In this document: positions 1-11,029 of the stretch, one piece after another
How the letters are laid out: each line of letters starts with the position of its first letter
How positions within the stretch are numbered: position 1 is the stretch's first letter
NCBI GenBank assembly: GCA_020631735.1
Contig: CM036231.1
Location: forward strand, 8,521,831-8,585,830
DNA length: 64,000 nucleotides
Reading direction: 5' to 3'
Source: Saccharum officinarum
Taxonomy: Eukaryota; Streptophyta; Magnoliopsida; Poales; Poaceae
The notes under the pieces: generated by a model
Told to the model about the DNA's origin: nothing
Seen by the model: only the letters and a program-made list of their open reading frames with translations
The model's database searches: none
Made by a program: the position numbers and the translations under genes

Positions 1-306
1 ATGTAAAGCTACACCAAAATGTTCCTATATGCTTCTTTTGTTGGCCAAAGGTTCAAATATCCTGCTTCCCCAGCTCTACAATCCCCACCATAATTCTCAA
101 AAGGCGTCTAGCACAGCTTTCACTTTACATTTGCAACTTTATATATGGCGATTCTTTCCTTTGACCCTTAGAAAGCTAGCGCATCCTACCAATCCGTGCA
201 GCTCAAGGAATGAATCACGCAAAGAAACGAACACACTGGACTCTTAGAAGGAAAAGGGAAAGACCCTACTATCACTTAGCAGGGGTGCTGACTGCTGAGA
301 TCTTAC

Positions 307-799
307 AGTGTTGCCACGTGTCGCGGCTGAGGCTCTCGACCATCTTGGTGGTCTCCCCCACGACTTCCCCACCTCGACAGCGTCTCCCTCATCGCCTCCA
401 CGGCGCCTGATAATGGGCCAATACACAGTAAAATCAGAAACAAAAATCTCCTCCAGGTAAAAGAGCAATACAGCCACAAAGCTAGGTCCGACGCGTCGAG
501 CTAGCGGGGTTTTTTACCCTTAGACGAGGAGGAAGCGGGCCCGTGGGACACGTACTGGCTGGACTCCGCCGCCGCCGCGGCGTGGACGTGCGTCGGCGAG
601 TCGGACGTGAGCTTCTCGCTCCAGGTGACCGTCTTGGGCGCCGCGCGGGCGCGCGGCGGCGGATCGACCGGCGCCGCGGCGGCGGCGGGGATGGATCGGA
701 TGCGGGGACGGCGGCGCTGGCGGTGGTGTCGGCCGGCGCGGTGGAGGCGGAGGCGGCGGCGTCGACGGCGGGGTGCATCTCGGCGGGCGGCGGCTGCAT
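307..799 (-). CDS. GEM-like / FIP1-type GRAM-domain protein, N-terminal exons only (frameshifted)
   Basis: Two exons of a plant GEM-like (FH-interacting protein 1, ABA-responsive) gene are visible. Exon 1 runs 799 to 518. It starts with a Pro/Ala-rich leader (MQPPPAEMHPAVDA) and contains the family block KTVTWSEKLTSDSP, then SSQYVSHGPASSSSKG and a GT donor at 517-516. Exon 2 runs 406 to 307 between an AG acceptor and GTAAGA; it encodes AVEAMRETLSRWG, then TTKMVESLSRDTWQH. Phases match across the intron (SSSK-G-AVEAM). The GRAM domain should lie in later exons beyond position 1. Family proteins bind membranes and regulators in ABA and seed or epidermal signalling. Exon 1 needs one base inserted near 690 and exon 2 needs two, all in C or G runs, so this is either a pseudogene or a sequence with assembly indels. 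The family call is firm; intactness is not. Confidence 0.75.
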
Positions 800-1161
800 C
801 TGAGGGATGTGGGCGCGGTGGTGGGGTCCGAGGAAACGGAAGCGGGGGTGGGTGTGGGGTGGGGAAATGGGGTTGCGCGTCGTAGAGCGTGCGTGGGGTT
901 GGCGACTAGTGGTGTGGTGTGGTGGGGGTCAACCCGTTTCAGTTCCCTTGTTGCAGCAAAGTCGCAGCTCGCACGCGGCGCTGCAATTACAACGGCCAAC
1001 TGCGATCCGGTTCGCTTCCGTTCCATCGAAATCGAAACGGTGGGTTCTAGAAGCGGGCGGGGTCTGGGCTCCATCGGGCCGTGCCCCACTGGAGGATATA
1101 TAATGGAAAAAAGAATCATCAAATGGGCCAGAGCCCATATTAACGGTCTGACCATTATTAA
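800..1161. other. GC-rich upstream region of the GEM-like gene
   Basis: Sequence 5' of the GEM-like start codon. It is GC-rich to about 1090 and then turns AT-rich. Open frames through it are low-complexity Pro/Arg/Gly readings typical of CpG-rich DNA, and I assign none. It probably holds the promoter and 5'UTR, but I could not place a TATA box convincingly on the minus strand. Confidence 0.35.
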
Positions 1162-1500
1162 GGCCGGGTTTAGTTTCTCTCTAAAACTTTACACCCTATC
1201 ACATCAGATGTTTGACACATACATGGAATATTAAATATAGACTAAAAAAATAATTAATTATACAGATTGCGTGTATTTTACGAAATGAATTTTTTAAGCC
1301 TAATTAGTCCGTGATTAGACAATGTCGTGCTACAGTAAACATGTGCTAATGACAGATTAATTAGTCTTAATAAATTCATCTCACAGTTTATAGGCAAGTT
1401 CTGTAATTAGTTTTTTATTAGTATCCGAACACCCCTCCGACATCCCATGAAACATCCGATGTGACACCCAAAACTTTACGCCCTATAACTAAACAAGACC
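1162..1500. mobile_element. Tourist-like MITE (PIF/Harbinger type)
   Basis: A 339-base AT-rich element with terminal inverted repeats GGCCGGGTTTAGTT and AACTAAACAAGACC, flanked on both sides by TAA. It shares internal sequence (ACTAATTA, GTGCTACAGTAAACATGTGC, TTAATTAG) with the element at 15233-15577, so the two belong to one family. A 3-bp TAA/TTA target duplication is the signature of Tourist elements moved by PIF/Harbinger transposases. It has no coding capacity. Confidence 0.8.
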
Positions 1501-1503
1501 TAA

Positions 1504-2425
1504 ATAGACAGAGACTAAAAGAGTCCTCAACGGCTCAACGTCCCATCGTCCACAGCTCGCCCAGAAGGTAGCCCATAGGAATTAGGAAACCGTAGAACCA
1601 AACGGAAAGGCTGCGTCCGGACAGGGATAGAGTCGCCTCCTTCGTGGGGTCCCGCTCCGTGTCCCATGCCTGCTCCATCTCGATCTGCACCTGTACGGTT
1701 TCCTACGCTGCTGCTCGCGCCCCCTCCACACCCACGTGTATGTAGGCGAGCCTAGCAGCTGCTACAGATGGGGTCTACTTCAACATGTGCAAGTGTGCAA
1801 CACCAGATCTACTTTTACAACATTTAGAGAAAATATTTGCAACATACGTCTAAAACAGTTGAAACACTTGCAACATATGTCTGAAATATGAGGAAAACAT
1901 GTGTGTAGGCATTACAAAACATATGCAACATCTAGATGAAGCACTTGCGACATATGTGTGAAACATATGTAACACTTAGATAAAACACATGCAACATCCA
2001 TCTTAAATAGCTGAAACATTTGGAACAGACGCTTGCAAGATATGTGTATAGCCATTACAACATATGCAACATCACAATCTACTTTCACAACATCCACATG
2101 AAACACTTGTAACATGCATATGAAACACTTAAAACATATGCTTACAATACGTGCTTGCAACATTCGAGGGAGGAAGGGAGCGCAAGGTGCAGCCGAAGAA
2201 GCCCGCTCCGGGTCTGGCCACTCCGGATCTCATGATGTCACGACTAAGGTCGAGCGTTGCGATGACACCGGCGTCGACAGCAGCCATGACCTCCTGGTGG
2301 GGAACGCGGTGTCGGTAGCACCTCGACGCGACGAGGGATGAGGCACAGCGCAAGGGCAGGGACCAGGCATGACGCGACGAGGCGGAGTGGGCTCGGCTCG
2401 ATGGGGATGGGGGCACCGCCGTGAG
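1504..2425. repeat. Degenerate short-repeat region (gaaacacttgcaacatatg-like) and GC-rich tail
   Basis: 1504-1770 is unremarkable intergenic sequence. From about 1778 to 2165 the words AAACACTTGCAACAT and CAACATATG recur every 25-40 bases with much divergence, an old minisatellite-like or transposon-interior tract. 2165-2425 is GC-rich without a convincing coding frame. The combination resembles the inside of a non-autonomous grass DNA transposon, but I could not find matching ends. Confidence 0.45.
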
Positions 2426-4293
2426 GCGGCTTGAGGCAGGCGGACGGCGTAGTGAGTCATGACTAGCGAAGCAAGAGTTGGGAATTTCTGTCAGCTGTCG
2501 CAGTGTAGATGGAGTAGATAGAAGAGATAGCGTAGTAGTTGGGCCTATTGGGCCATTTTGCTATAGTGGAGCGAGCGCGGAGCAGAGCGTCCGATATTTT
2601 TATGATTTCGGACATATGTTTCTGTAGCATTATCAACTATCAAATCAGATAGTGCAACATCGAAAGAGGGAGAGAGGCTATTGCTTCTCTAAACTTTTGT
2701 CTTGTTCTTTTTTTACTAAGATTGGTATGGAAGGGAAAAGGTTGATTGTAACCGCCGCATGTAACAACAAAAAAAAAAAACCTGAGTTGAGGATCCGACA
2801 TTGTATTTAGACTGCTGCTATTTTTTATACAACGACACATATATGTTTGGTTCGTAGAATGAGTTAGTCCATCATCACTCGCTTCTCATTTTTGTGTGGT
2901 TTGTGGAATGAAATAAATTGATCTATCATCACCTCATTCCTCGTAAACTACTTTTTTTATATAGCGACACATATGTGTTTGGTTTGTAGAATGAGTTAGT
3001 CCATCACCTACTCACTTCTCATTTTTTGTGTGGTTTGTGAAATGGAATGGATTGATCCATCGTCACCTCATTTCTTCCAAACAAATAATTAGTACCAGTG
3101 AGAGGAATGAAGTCATTCCACCAATTTTGAGGAATGGACTCATGATGCACCACTTCATCTAGGATGGAGTGATTACACTAAACACCCTAATGGGCCGTTT
3201 GGACCCTTTCATTTTGGAGGAATTGGGATCTACTTAATGAACTGGGATTGTTTGGCTTGAAATTTGACGTTCTTTAACTTTCCAGAGTTCACTATAAGCC
3301 TATGTCAAATTTATTGGGTAGAAGATGGAAATTGATTTTATAGATCACCATTCTATGTTTCTACTTGCGGCTTGGGGCGAGCGGACGACACAATGAGTCA
3401 CGACGAGCGAAGCAAGGAGTTAGGGATTTCTGTCAGCTGTCGCAGTGTAGATGGAGTAGATAGAGGAGAGAGCGTAGATGGGCCTATTGGGCGGTCTGTG
3501 GTGGAGCGATGCGGAGCAGAGCGTCCGATATTTTTATGATTCGGACATATGTTTCTATAGCATTACCGAGTACCAAATCAGATATTGCAACATCGAAAGA
3601 GGAAGACAGGCTATTGCTTCTCTAAACTTTTGTCTTGTTCTTTTTTTACTAAGATTGGTATGGAAGGGAAAAGGTTGATTGTAACCGCCGCATGTAACAA
3701 CAAAAAATAACCCGAGTTGAGGATCTAACATTGTATTTAGACTGCTGCTATTTTTTATACAATAACACATATATGTTTGGTTCGTAGAATGAGTTAGTCC
3801 ATCATCACTCGCTTCTCATTTTTGTGTGGTTTGTGGAATGAAATAAATTGATCTATCGTCACCTCATTCCTCATAAACTACTTTTTTTATATAGCGACAC
3901 ATATGTGTTTGGCTTGTAGAATGAGTTAGTCCATCATCTACTCACTCCTCATTTTTTGTGTGGTTTGTGAAATGGAATGGATTGATCCATCGTCACCTCA
4001 TTTCTTCCAAACAAATAATTAGTACTAGTGAGAGGAATGAAGTCATTCCACCAAATTTGAGGAATGGACTCATGATGCACCACCTCATCTAGGATGGAGT
4101 GATTACACTAAACACCCTAACGGCCGTTTGGACCTTTCATTTTGGAGGAATTGGGATCTACTTAATGAACTGGGATTGTTTGGCTTGAAATTTGACATTC
4201 TTTAACTTTCCAGAGTTCATTATAAGCCTATGTCAAATTTATTGGGTAGAAGATGAAATTGATTTTATAGATTACCATTCTATGTTTCTACTT
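2426..4293. repeat. Tandem direct duplication of a ~0.93 kb unit
   Basis: Copy A (2426-3366) and copy B (3367-4293) are nearly identical along their whole length: both start GCGGCTTG, contain TTTCTGTCAGCTGTCGCAGT, and end with CTATGTTTCTACTT. The join at 3366/3367 is abrupt. Differences are scattered substitutions and 1-4 base indels, so the duplication is moderately old. Both copies carry the start of a MITE (GGCCGTTTGGAC) but only copy B retains its other end, so the breakpoint of copy A falls inside that MITE. No gene is present in the unit. Confidence 0.85.
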
Positions 4294-4443
4294 TAGAACT
4301 TATAGCACGCTCTTCGGTTCACTCCCGTATGGCCAACAATAGTATACAAATATACTTGTCATACAACCATATTAGCTTAATGAACCTATGCCTAAATTAT
4401 GATTATTTGAATGAACTCCAATTCCAAGGATCTAAACGGGCCT
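4121..4443. mobile_element. MITE with GGCCGTTTGGAC / TCTAAACGGGCC ends
   Basis: An AT-rich non-coding element of about 320 bases whose ends form an imperfect inverted repeat (GGCCGTTTGGAC at the left, GGATCTAAACGGGCC at the right). Its left part is repeated at about 3194-3366 in the other copy of the tandem duplication, where it is cut short. The target duplication is not clear, so the superfamily stays open. Confidence 0.55.
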
Positions 4444-4985
4444 GAGTTGTATGTTTATGTTTGATGAAAAAATTGTGGCATGCTTTAGATGGGCAGGTTC
4501 ATAGAAATTGGGCTATTTTTTAAAATAAAAGACCATTGGAACATGCTACAACTCAAAATCACAAAAGTCAAACAACTGAAAGAAGAAAATCAAGTATGTA
4601 TGAGATACTATGAGTTCGATATGCTTTTGGAAGAAGAAAAATCAAGTATGTATGAGATACTATGAGTTCGATATGCTTTTAGAATTTTGGTTATCAACCA
4701 ATGTCCATAGGTCATTTGGAGGCTGTAAAACTTTTTAAACATTTGTTTTGTTGGCATGTTGCAATGTATATATGGACAGGGGCATGCCCTTAAAATGCAG
4801 AGCAACGGGCGTAAAAAACCAAAAAATCTATGAACTATCAAGACCAATTTTACCAAAACAAGTAGAGACTCTAATAGAATTTCAGCGAACGTTTGACCAA
4901 GATCATATAAACAACATTCACATGTTTCACCTAAAGCATACCTTAGCTAGTTCATAGCAAAGGAGCGGTAGCTATTACCATCTTC
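4444..4985. repeat. Intergenic; includes a ~50-bp unit repeated twice
   Basis: Around 4582-4680 a unit containing AAGTATGTATGAGATACTA and GAGTTCGATATGCTTTT occurs twice in tandem, about 50 bases apart, differing by one A. The rest of this stretch is AT-rich with no gene or RNA I can support. Confidence 0.6.
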
Positions 4986-5323
4986 TCATTGTTTCTTCCC
5001 CTCCTTCAACTTAGCCATGTACTGACCTAGTTCGATGAAGGGGTCATCGGCTTCTCCATAGTCCTCAGGCATATCGAACTCAACCGGCCTGTCCCTCTTA
5101 TCGACGGTCGATCGCTCCGGAGCGCCAGAGAACACCTTGTCAGGTCTGAACCTGCCCGTCCTAGTTCTCTTCTCGATATGCTGCTCATCCGCGCCGCCGT
5201 ATATATCAGAGTCACCGTGCTTGTTTGCCCGTAGAGCATCGACAGCGCCGCCGGCTGCACGGTGAAGAGCCTCCCCGAGTAGACGTTGTACTGGTCATCC
5301 GTGGCGAACCCGGAGTCCATCCC
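4986..5323 (-). pseudogene. SNW/SKIP splicing-factor C-terminal remnant
   Basis: Reading leftward from the assembly gap, the sequence encodes the C-terminal end of a plant SKIP (SKI-interacting protein, SNW domain family): GFATDDQYNVYSGRLFTVQP, then after a frameshift in CTCTACGGGCAAACAAGCAC (about 5213-5232) HGDSDIYGGADEQHIEK, RTGRFRPDKVFSGAPERS, DRPVEFDMPEDYG and a lysine-rich tail ending at TGA (4986-4988). SKIP is a spliceosome component that also acts in transcription; plant copies are often intronless, and this fragment has no intron. The frameshift, and loss of the usual RPKKD-like stretch after LY, suggest a pseudogene. The SNW core would lie in or beyond the gap at 5324-5423. Confidence 0.75.
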
Positions 5324-5423
5324 NNNNNNNNNNNNNNNNNNNNNNNNNNNNNNNNNNNNNNNNNNNNNNNNNNNNNNNNNNNNNNNNNNNNNNNNNNNNN
5401 NNNNNNNNNNNNNNNNNNNNNNN
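5324..5423. other. Assembly gap (100 N)
   Basis: Exactly 100 N, the conventional placeholder for a gap of unknown size. It separates the SKIP remnant from the phosphate carrier exons, both of which are incomplete on the gap side, so real distance and gene content here are unknown. Confidence 0.99.
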
Positions 5424-5988
5424 TGATTTTGTATATATGCCTCATTGTTCTTGAATTGTAGTTGTTATAAATCACGGTTTCCATTGCCATTATTTATGTT
5501 TTGAGCAATGATTGATATCATTCTCCTGTCACAGTGAAGAAAAAGGTTAAATGAAACCTAGTCAACCTCCACAATATTTTTATTAGTATTGTCAGAGTTA
5601 TGATTTCTTCACATGCTGCTTCAAAAGTAGCAAAGGCTACCTTTGTTCACTTTTAAAATAAGAAAAAGCTCTCCTTGTATTACACATTGTGGAATTACTC
5701 ACCTTATAATATGGACATGCTCAATACATTAAATTTCTACGTTTGAAGTAGTTTTTCTTTGCATTGACTTATGACAGAACTACAGATATGTGCTTCTGTT
5801 GTGGTTATTGACTTAACTTTAGGTGATCAAGTGCAGCACCTATTTAAAGACTACATCAACACTGCACTTCAACTTGATATTTGTGCCGGATACTTTGTGC
5901 TTCTTTTTTTTCTTTTTTTTTGAAACGAAGATACTTTGTGCTTCTGGTAGCTGTTTATTTATTTTTGACCTGATTCTGTTCAGATACG
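5424..5988. other. AT-rich sequence upstream of the carrier exons, probably intronic
   Basis: No carrier exon is recognisable between the gap and 5981. The sequence is AT-rich and ends in a T-rich tract and CTGTTCAG acceptor, as expected of an intron. It contains one small retroposition scar at 5889-5945, listed separately. Confidence 0.5.
5889..5945 (-). mobile_element. Very short poly(A)-tailed retroposon scar with 16-bp target duplication
   Basis: GATACTTTGTGCTTCT occurs twice (5889-5904 and 5930-5945) around 25 bases that on the minus strand read TTCGTTTC followed by an A-rich tail. Perfect 16-bp duplication plus an A tail is what target-primed reverse transcription by a LINE leaves when the copy is almost completely 5'-truncated. 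It lies in the presumed intron before the carrier exons. Confidence 0.75.
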
Positions 5989-6577
5989 ATGATGAAGTTT
6001 GCTTCATTTGAGACCATTGTTGAACTTATCTACAAGAACGCTGTTCCTGTTCCAAAGTCAGAGTGTAGCAAACCTTTCCAATTGGGTATCAGCTTTGCCG
6101 GTGGCTACATTGCTGGTGTTTTCTGTGCCATTGTTTCTCACCCTGCTGATAACTTGGTCTCTTTCCTGAACAATGCCAAGGGTGCTACGGTTGGTGATGT
6201 AAGCACTTTCTACCTGTCACCTGCTTAAGATGTTTAGTTTTCTTTCCAATTTGGCTGTGATGTTCATCAGCTACTTGCTGTATATTTTGTAGGCTGTTAA
6301 GAAGCTTGGCCTCTGGGGCCTCTTCACTCGTGGTCTTCCTCTTCGTATTGTGATGATCGGTACTCTTACTGGAGCCCAGTGGGGTATTTATGATGCATTC
6401 AAAGTCATGGTTGGACTGTAAGTGTCTTGCGAGTAGTTTAACATAACATACATCAACTTTTTAGAAGGATGAAAAAACTGATGATTCCTTTTGCAATCAC
6501 ACAGGCCGACAACTGGAGGTGTCACACCAGCACCAGCTCCCGCTACGGAGGAGGCTGCACTGAAGGCCAGTGCATGA
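5989..6577 (+). CDS. Mitochondrial phosphate carrier (PHT3/MPT type), C-terminal three exons
   Basis: Exons 5989-6198, 6293-6417 and 6505-6577 join in phase and encode the last third of a plant mitochondrial phosphate/H+ symporter of the inner membrane (MCF family). Diagnostic blocks: [36 protein letters not shown], the P-x-D-x-x-V signature in [55 protein letters not shown], and a short Ala/Pro tail ending at TGA. All introns are GT-AG. The full protein is about 360-375 residues; roughly the first 240 are not in this window and may lie in the gap. The first exon seems damaged at its 5' edge: ATACGATGATG follows the acceptor, whereas the family reads Q-I-P-Y-T-M-M there, which implies a short deletion and a lost frame. 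It may be a 5'-truncated copy. Confidence 0.85.
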
Positions 6578-7650
6578 GCTCCATATTAAGATATAACTAA
6601 GCAGTCATTCTTCACCGAGACAATTGTATTCATTACATGAGTTCAACCCTACTTATACGTTGAATTTTTTAGAGGATGGTTGTCATCTTCTGAACGAGAG
6701 CAACTTGCTAAGCCGGGAATCATAGTGTTGTGCCCAAGTGTACCGGTAGTGCTTGTAATAAGTTTTAGGTGTCCAAATTACTGATAGGAGCCCAGGTTTT
6801 GCACCTGAGGCAAGGTTTATTCATGGTACACTGCCAGACTGCCATTCTGCCGTTCATGTTCCTAAGGGAGTTTATTCTGTCAATTTTGATATATGCGGGT
6901 GATGGGAAGATTCAAGCAGTCTGTTTCAGTAAGATGCTTTTATTATTCCTCAATCAAGAATTGCTTGTGCATTGCTCATTAAATCATCGTTCTGTTGGGC
7001 TAGCTACCTGTGGCAAAGCATGCTCTAGTTCATATCTTCGATAAATTCTCTGTACAAATATTGAAGCTATAGATCCCTTGTGTGATGGTTGCTGCTTTGT
7101 GCATTATCCTGCTTTCAGTTCAAGCGTCGTTTCCTTTAATTTTGGTATTATATTATTCAACATTCTTTTCTGCTACCCGCTGGCAACGGATGACACAGGA
7201 GAATTGTACTAACAAAGGAAAGTTGTAGGTTGTTTGGTTTCAAGAACCAAACCATTCTAGATCAGGTGGTCCATCGTAAGTCTATTCTTCAAATTTGGTA
7301 GAATGACTTTATTTCTCACGGGTATGAATTATTAGCGTGTGAGTGACGAGGTAATGATACATCAAACCGTCCTATCCTACAAACCAATCAAAAAATGAGT
7401 GAGAAGATGGAGAGCCACGCCGTATTGATGCGCATAATTGCACTACTCGATGGTGCAGTACTGCAGCCACAAGCTGCCCTTCTCCATTTTCCAATCTCGA
7501 TCCTTGACGCTACCATTGTCATTCCCCATCAAATACATTTGGGCACCCACAATAGGGTTGTTAACCCACTCTATAAGATTCCACGTAGGAAAGAAAATGG
7601 AGCAGAGAGGAGTTGCCACTATCTATAAGATATGGAGCAGAGAGGAGTTG
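6578..7650. other. 3'UTR of the carrier and intergenic sequence
   Basis: Continues from the carrier stop codon with a low-complexity-free, AT-rich 3'UTR-like stretch to about 7200. Beyond that, 7220-7330 has MITE-like sequence (GGTTGTTTGGTTTCAAG) without clear ends. No gene or RNA is supported; open frames here are short and unconserved in appearance. Confidence 0.4.
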
Positions 7651-7659
7651 TCGTTATCT

Positions 7660-8800
7660 ATAAGACTACCCGCACTCGTCGTACTCTATATTCAACCTCT
7701 AAAAGGAATATTCCATCCTAGTCACCAAAATTTTCTACTTTATATTCAGTTTTCCCGCATCCATCCAACCTTTATATCATCCTCTATCTGCGGTGGACCC
7801 CACTTGTCAAGATTTTTTTTATTAAAAAAGCCCCCCTTCTTCCTCCCATTTTCTCTCTCTCTCTCTCCTCTATCCACCTGCGCCGCCCCCTCACCGGCGT
7901 GGTGGAGCAGGGGCGCCGGCAGCGCGCGCGCGCGGCCAGCTCCTCCGGCCGCGGGAGCGGGGACGGCCGCCTCCTCCGTCTTCTTTGTCTGGCAGAGGCA
8001 CGTCTGCACGGGACGAGCTTGGCCCATCCGGCCATGGTGCGCGGGGCGAGCTCGGCCCTCCGGCCATGGCGCGCGGCCGGGGATCCATCCAACGACCCCC
8101 ATCTCCATCCGACGACCTTCCCGCGCGGTCCGGCGAGTGCGGCGGACGGGCGCGCCGGCGAGTGCGCGAGCTCGGCGGATGGGTGTGTGAGCGCGGTGAA
8201 CTGGCGCGCCGGCGAGCGGGCGAGCGCCCCGGACTGGCATGGCGGACAGGCGCGCCGACGAGCGCGCGAGCTCAGCGGCCATGGCAAGGCGGAGGTGGCC
8301 GCGTGGCAGAGCAGGGGCGCCAGCGCGCGCGGCCAGCTCCTCCGGCGCATCCCTCCACCTCCCTCTGCTCCCTCCCTCTCTCCCTTCTCCTTCCGGCCAT
8401 GGCGGCGCGGGGCGAGCTCGGCCCTCCGGCCATGGCGCGCGAGCGGCCTCGTGAGCGCGCCCGTGGCGGCCGAGCGTCCGCGAGCAGCAGCGGCGGAGTA
8501 GCAATAGCAGCGTCCGCGCACGCTAGCGCCGTCGCGCCGCCCTCCTCCTTCCTCGCCGGCGCCATCTCCTTCTCTCCCCCTCCGTGGCGGCCCTTCTCTC
8601 TCCTTCCCACACGGAGGACGAGGCCACGCGGGACCCGCACCACGCAGGCGCGTAGCGCACCCCGGTACCCCGCCACATTTGGCGTTCGGCCCGCGCGATT
8701 CCGGATGCCACGTCGTCCTAGCGTACGCCGCTGCAGCTCCTAGAAACGCTATGTGCTACTGCAGTTTTATTTGGCGTACGCCGCTGCGGAAGGTCTAAGA
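7660..8800. mobile_element. GC-rich non-autonomous DNA element (MULE-like / MITE family of 10242-11468)
   Basis: The left edge (from about 7662, AGACTACCCGCACTCGTCGTACTCTATATTC in part) is homologous to one end of the MITEs at 10242-10683 and 11030-11468. The interior from 7880 to 8740 is extremely GC-rich and internally repetitive: GCCCTCCGGCCATGGCGCG occurs near 8054 and 8421, and GCGCGGCCAGCTCCTCCGGC near 7930 and 8325. Flanks also match each other: GATTCCACGTAGGAAAG near 7580 and GATTCCACATAGAAAAG near 8800, each followed by AGAGAGGAGTTG. Long frames on both strands are Ala/Arg/Gly readings of GC-rich DNA and are not called. GC-rich cargo within terminal repeats recalls Pack-type elements. 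Confidence 0.45.
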
Positions 8801-10241
8801 TTCCACATAGAAAAGAGAATAGGATAGAGAGGAGTTGTCGCTATGGCGGGGCAGAGCCGTTAGCATGCATCTCCGTGCTGAGCGAGCTCCGCCGTGTGAG
8901 CCAACACAGGAGGGGAGAAGACACAGAGGAAGGTAGAGGGTGAGATGGCACAGAGCTCATGACCATCAGCGTGATGAGACAAGGCATGCGGCGTGGCCAC
9001 CGCCCAAAAAGCCATGACTAGGCTCACAGCCACCAAGGCGAGCCATCGCTCGGCCGCCGCCGCATGCGAGGCGAGCCGTTGCTCGTCCACCGCCGCGTGT
9101 GAGGTGAGCCGTTCGCCCTTAGCCATGCCCGGCATGCCTAGGACCTCGACAATAGCCCTGGGCATAATTGACCGAAGACCAAAGACTGAACCGAACTAAC
9201 CAATCGAGACCGAGACCAAGATCGAAGTTTTCGGTCACTAGTCTGGCCCCGAATCCATACTACCTGAACTTTTTACGGTTAGTTCGGTTCTATGCCTCAG
9301 GTAACCGAACTAACCGAACATTTGAATTTTATTGACATAAAGTGTACTTTAGACTATTATTAGTGATATAATATTTATTCTAGTGGTTTATATCGACCAT
9401 CACTCTTATCATTTTGTTTAATCTATATGTTGTATTGTTATATTTGCCTTGAAATAGAAAAAAAGATTGGTAAATTTTGCTACAAATTATAATATTTAGT
9501 AGCTGTTTGTCTAGTCCGGTTAGTTCGGTCATGACTGACACCGAACCGAACTAACCGACCGGTCTTCGTTTTTAGATGACCGAACTTTCAAAATGATCGA
9601 AGAACCGGTCGGTTCAGTTCAGTCTGACCGGACGTCCAAGGCCTACTCGACATGATGGGTTGTCTGGCATGGCATGTATGCACATCTACAACGCTACAAT
9701 GCAATTTTTCTAATTTTTGTTATACTACATGTTATCTAATTCTTAAATGGATTATGAAAACCATTGAAACTAATAAAAATATGTACAAAATGGTAGACAC
9801 AAATTTTTTTATGCAAACGATTAAAGAAAACTAGCAAAGATATTTTAAGGTCAATGCTTGGGGCTTGCATGAGATGGACGTACCAGCGTGCCATAGACCA
9901 TGCTTGACTGAAGCAAAAGGTTTCTAGCTGTACAACTAGATGTGCGCCTTTGTGCCAAGCATGAGATGGATGTCGCATTCGAACGGGGCCTCACTTAGAC
10001 CAGCTCTGTATAGGACATCTTTTTCCGATTCTCAATACCGCACGCGCACGGTACACCCAGTCTTTCTTGTCGCGTGTGCGTGCATGCCACGGTCCACGGC
10101 TATACCGCACGGCCCCTCTCCCCGTCGTATTCCGCGGTCAGAACCAGAAAATTTCTATATTTGCATTTGCACCCGCGCGCGCACGTTGCTCCACGCAACC
10201 CCCGCTGCGCGATTCCCATGCATTCCTCTCCCTGCAGCTTA
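8801..10241. other. Intergenic, transposon-derived; no gene supported
   Basis: 8850-9170 is GC-rich with no credible coding frame. 9160-9650 is a region rich in CCGAACTAACC / GGTTAGTTCGG words in both orientations, which looks like an old element with long imperfect inverted repeats (CCGAACCGAACTAACC near 9290 and 9543). 9650-10241 is ordinary AT-rich then mixed sequence. Confidence 0.4.
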
Positions 10242-10683
10242 GACTACCCGCAATGGGTATTCTAAAACGATACTCTAAAGCTTTAGAGTATCAATATAGA
10301 GTAAAAACTGTTGCACTGGTATTCTAAAATGATACTCTATCTTTTCTCTCACTTTATATTTAGAGTGGTATAGTGCTTACTCTATACTCTATAGTGGCGG
10401 CCCCACTAGCTAAACAAAGGAAGAAAATGCTATAACTCATAAACCAAAAATCCAAATTAAATTTTGATTGCACCATTAAATTCGTCTCAATAAATCCTTC
10501 AAAACTAGATCACACATGGATATATTTAGATAAAGTGACAAGTGAGTCCCACAGTGAATAGAGTGGATAGATGATGATATAGAGGATAGATGGGTGCGGA
10601 AGAATTGAGTATAGAGGAGAGAATCTTGCTGACTAGGACGTATAGAGAATGAATATAGAGGTCCGTGAGTACGGGTAGTCTTA
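10242..10683. mobile_element. MITE copy 1 of an inverted pair
   Basis: Bounded by AGACTACCCGCAATGGG and GTGAGTACGGGTAGTCT, i.e. inverted ends (AGACTACCCG / CGGGTAGTCT). The interior is AT-rich, with ACTCTAAAGCTTTAGAGTAT near the left end and AGTGAGTCCCACAGTGAATA near 10541. A second, inverted copy lies at 11030-11468. No coding capacity. Target duplication not resolved (TTA-like on both sides). Confidence 0.7.
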
Positions 10684-10777
10684 CTGCCCTCGGAATGTGA
10701 CACAGCTTAGCCGCCGCAAAGAAGACAGGCGAGCATACGCGCACTACGGCACTAGTGCTTCCACTGTTGCGCACGCG

Positions 10778-10827
10778 GGGAAGGAAGTAGCTTTTTTTTT
10801 TTTTGATAAGAGGGAAGGAAGTAGCTT
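10778..10827 (-). mobile_element. Very short poly(A)-tailed retroposon scar with 16-bp target duplication
   Basis: GGGAAGGAAGTAGCTT is repeated perfectly at 10778-10793 and 10812-10827. Between the copies are 18 bases that on the minus strand read TCTTATC plus a run of A. This fits a maximally 5'-truncated LINE-mediated insertion. It sits in the spacer between the inverted MITE copies. Confidence 0.75.
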
Positions 10828-11029
10828 GGAAGCATGGGCGGCTTTCGTCCTTCCCAAACCATATCCTCCTGCTTGGTGCTTGCTTCGCTTGCCGCTGCCG
10901 GCCTCTAGATCGCTCCAATAATCAGTTGTGTGCGCGCGCCAAACCCAAACATCGCCTCCTGTTCCTGTCCATCTATCTATATTATCTCGCAACGCCAGGT
11001 CCTAGCCGGAAGTACACGGGATTGGGCGC

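Noticed and set aside
7438..8743. Several overlapping 200-250 codon frames on both strands
   Set aside because: All are Ala/Arg/Gly/Pro-rich readings of a GC-rich repetitive transposon core. Equally long frames exist in several phases on both strands, and none shows a domain.
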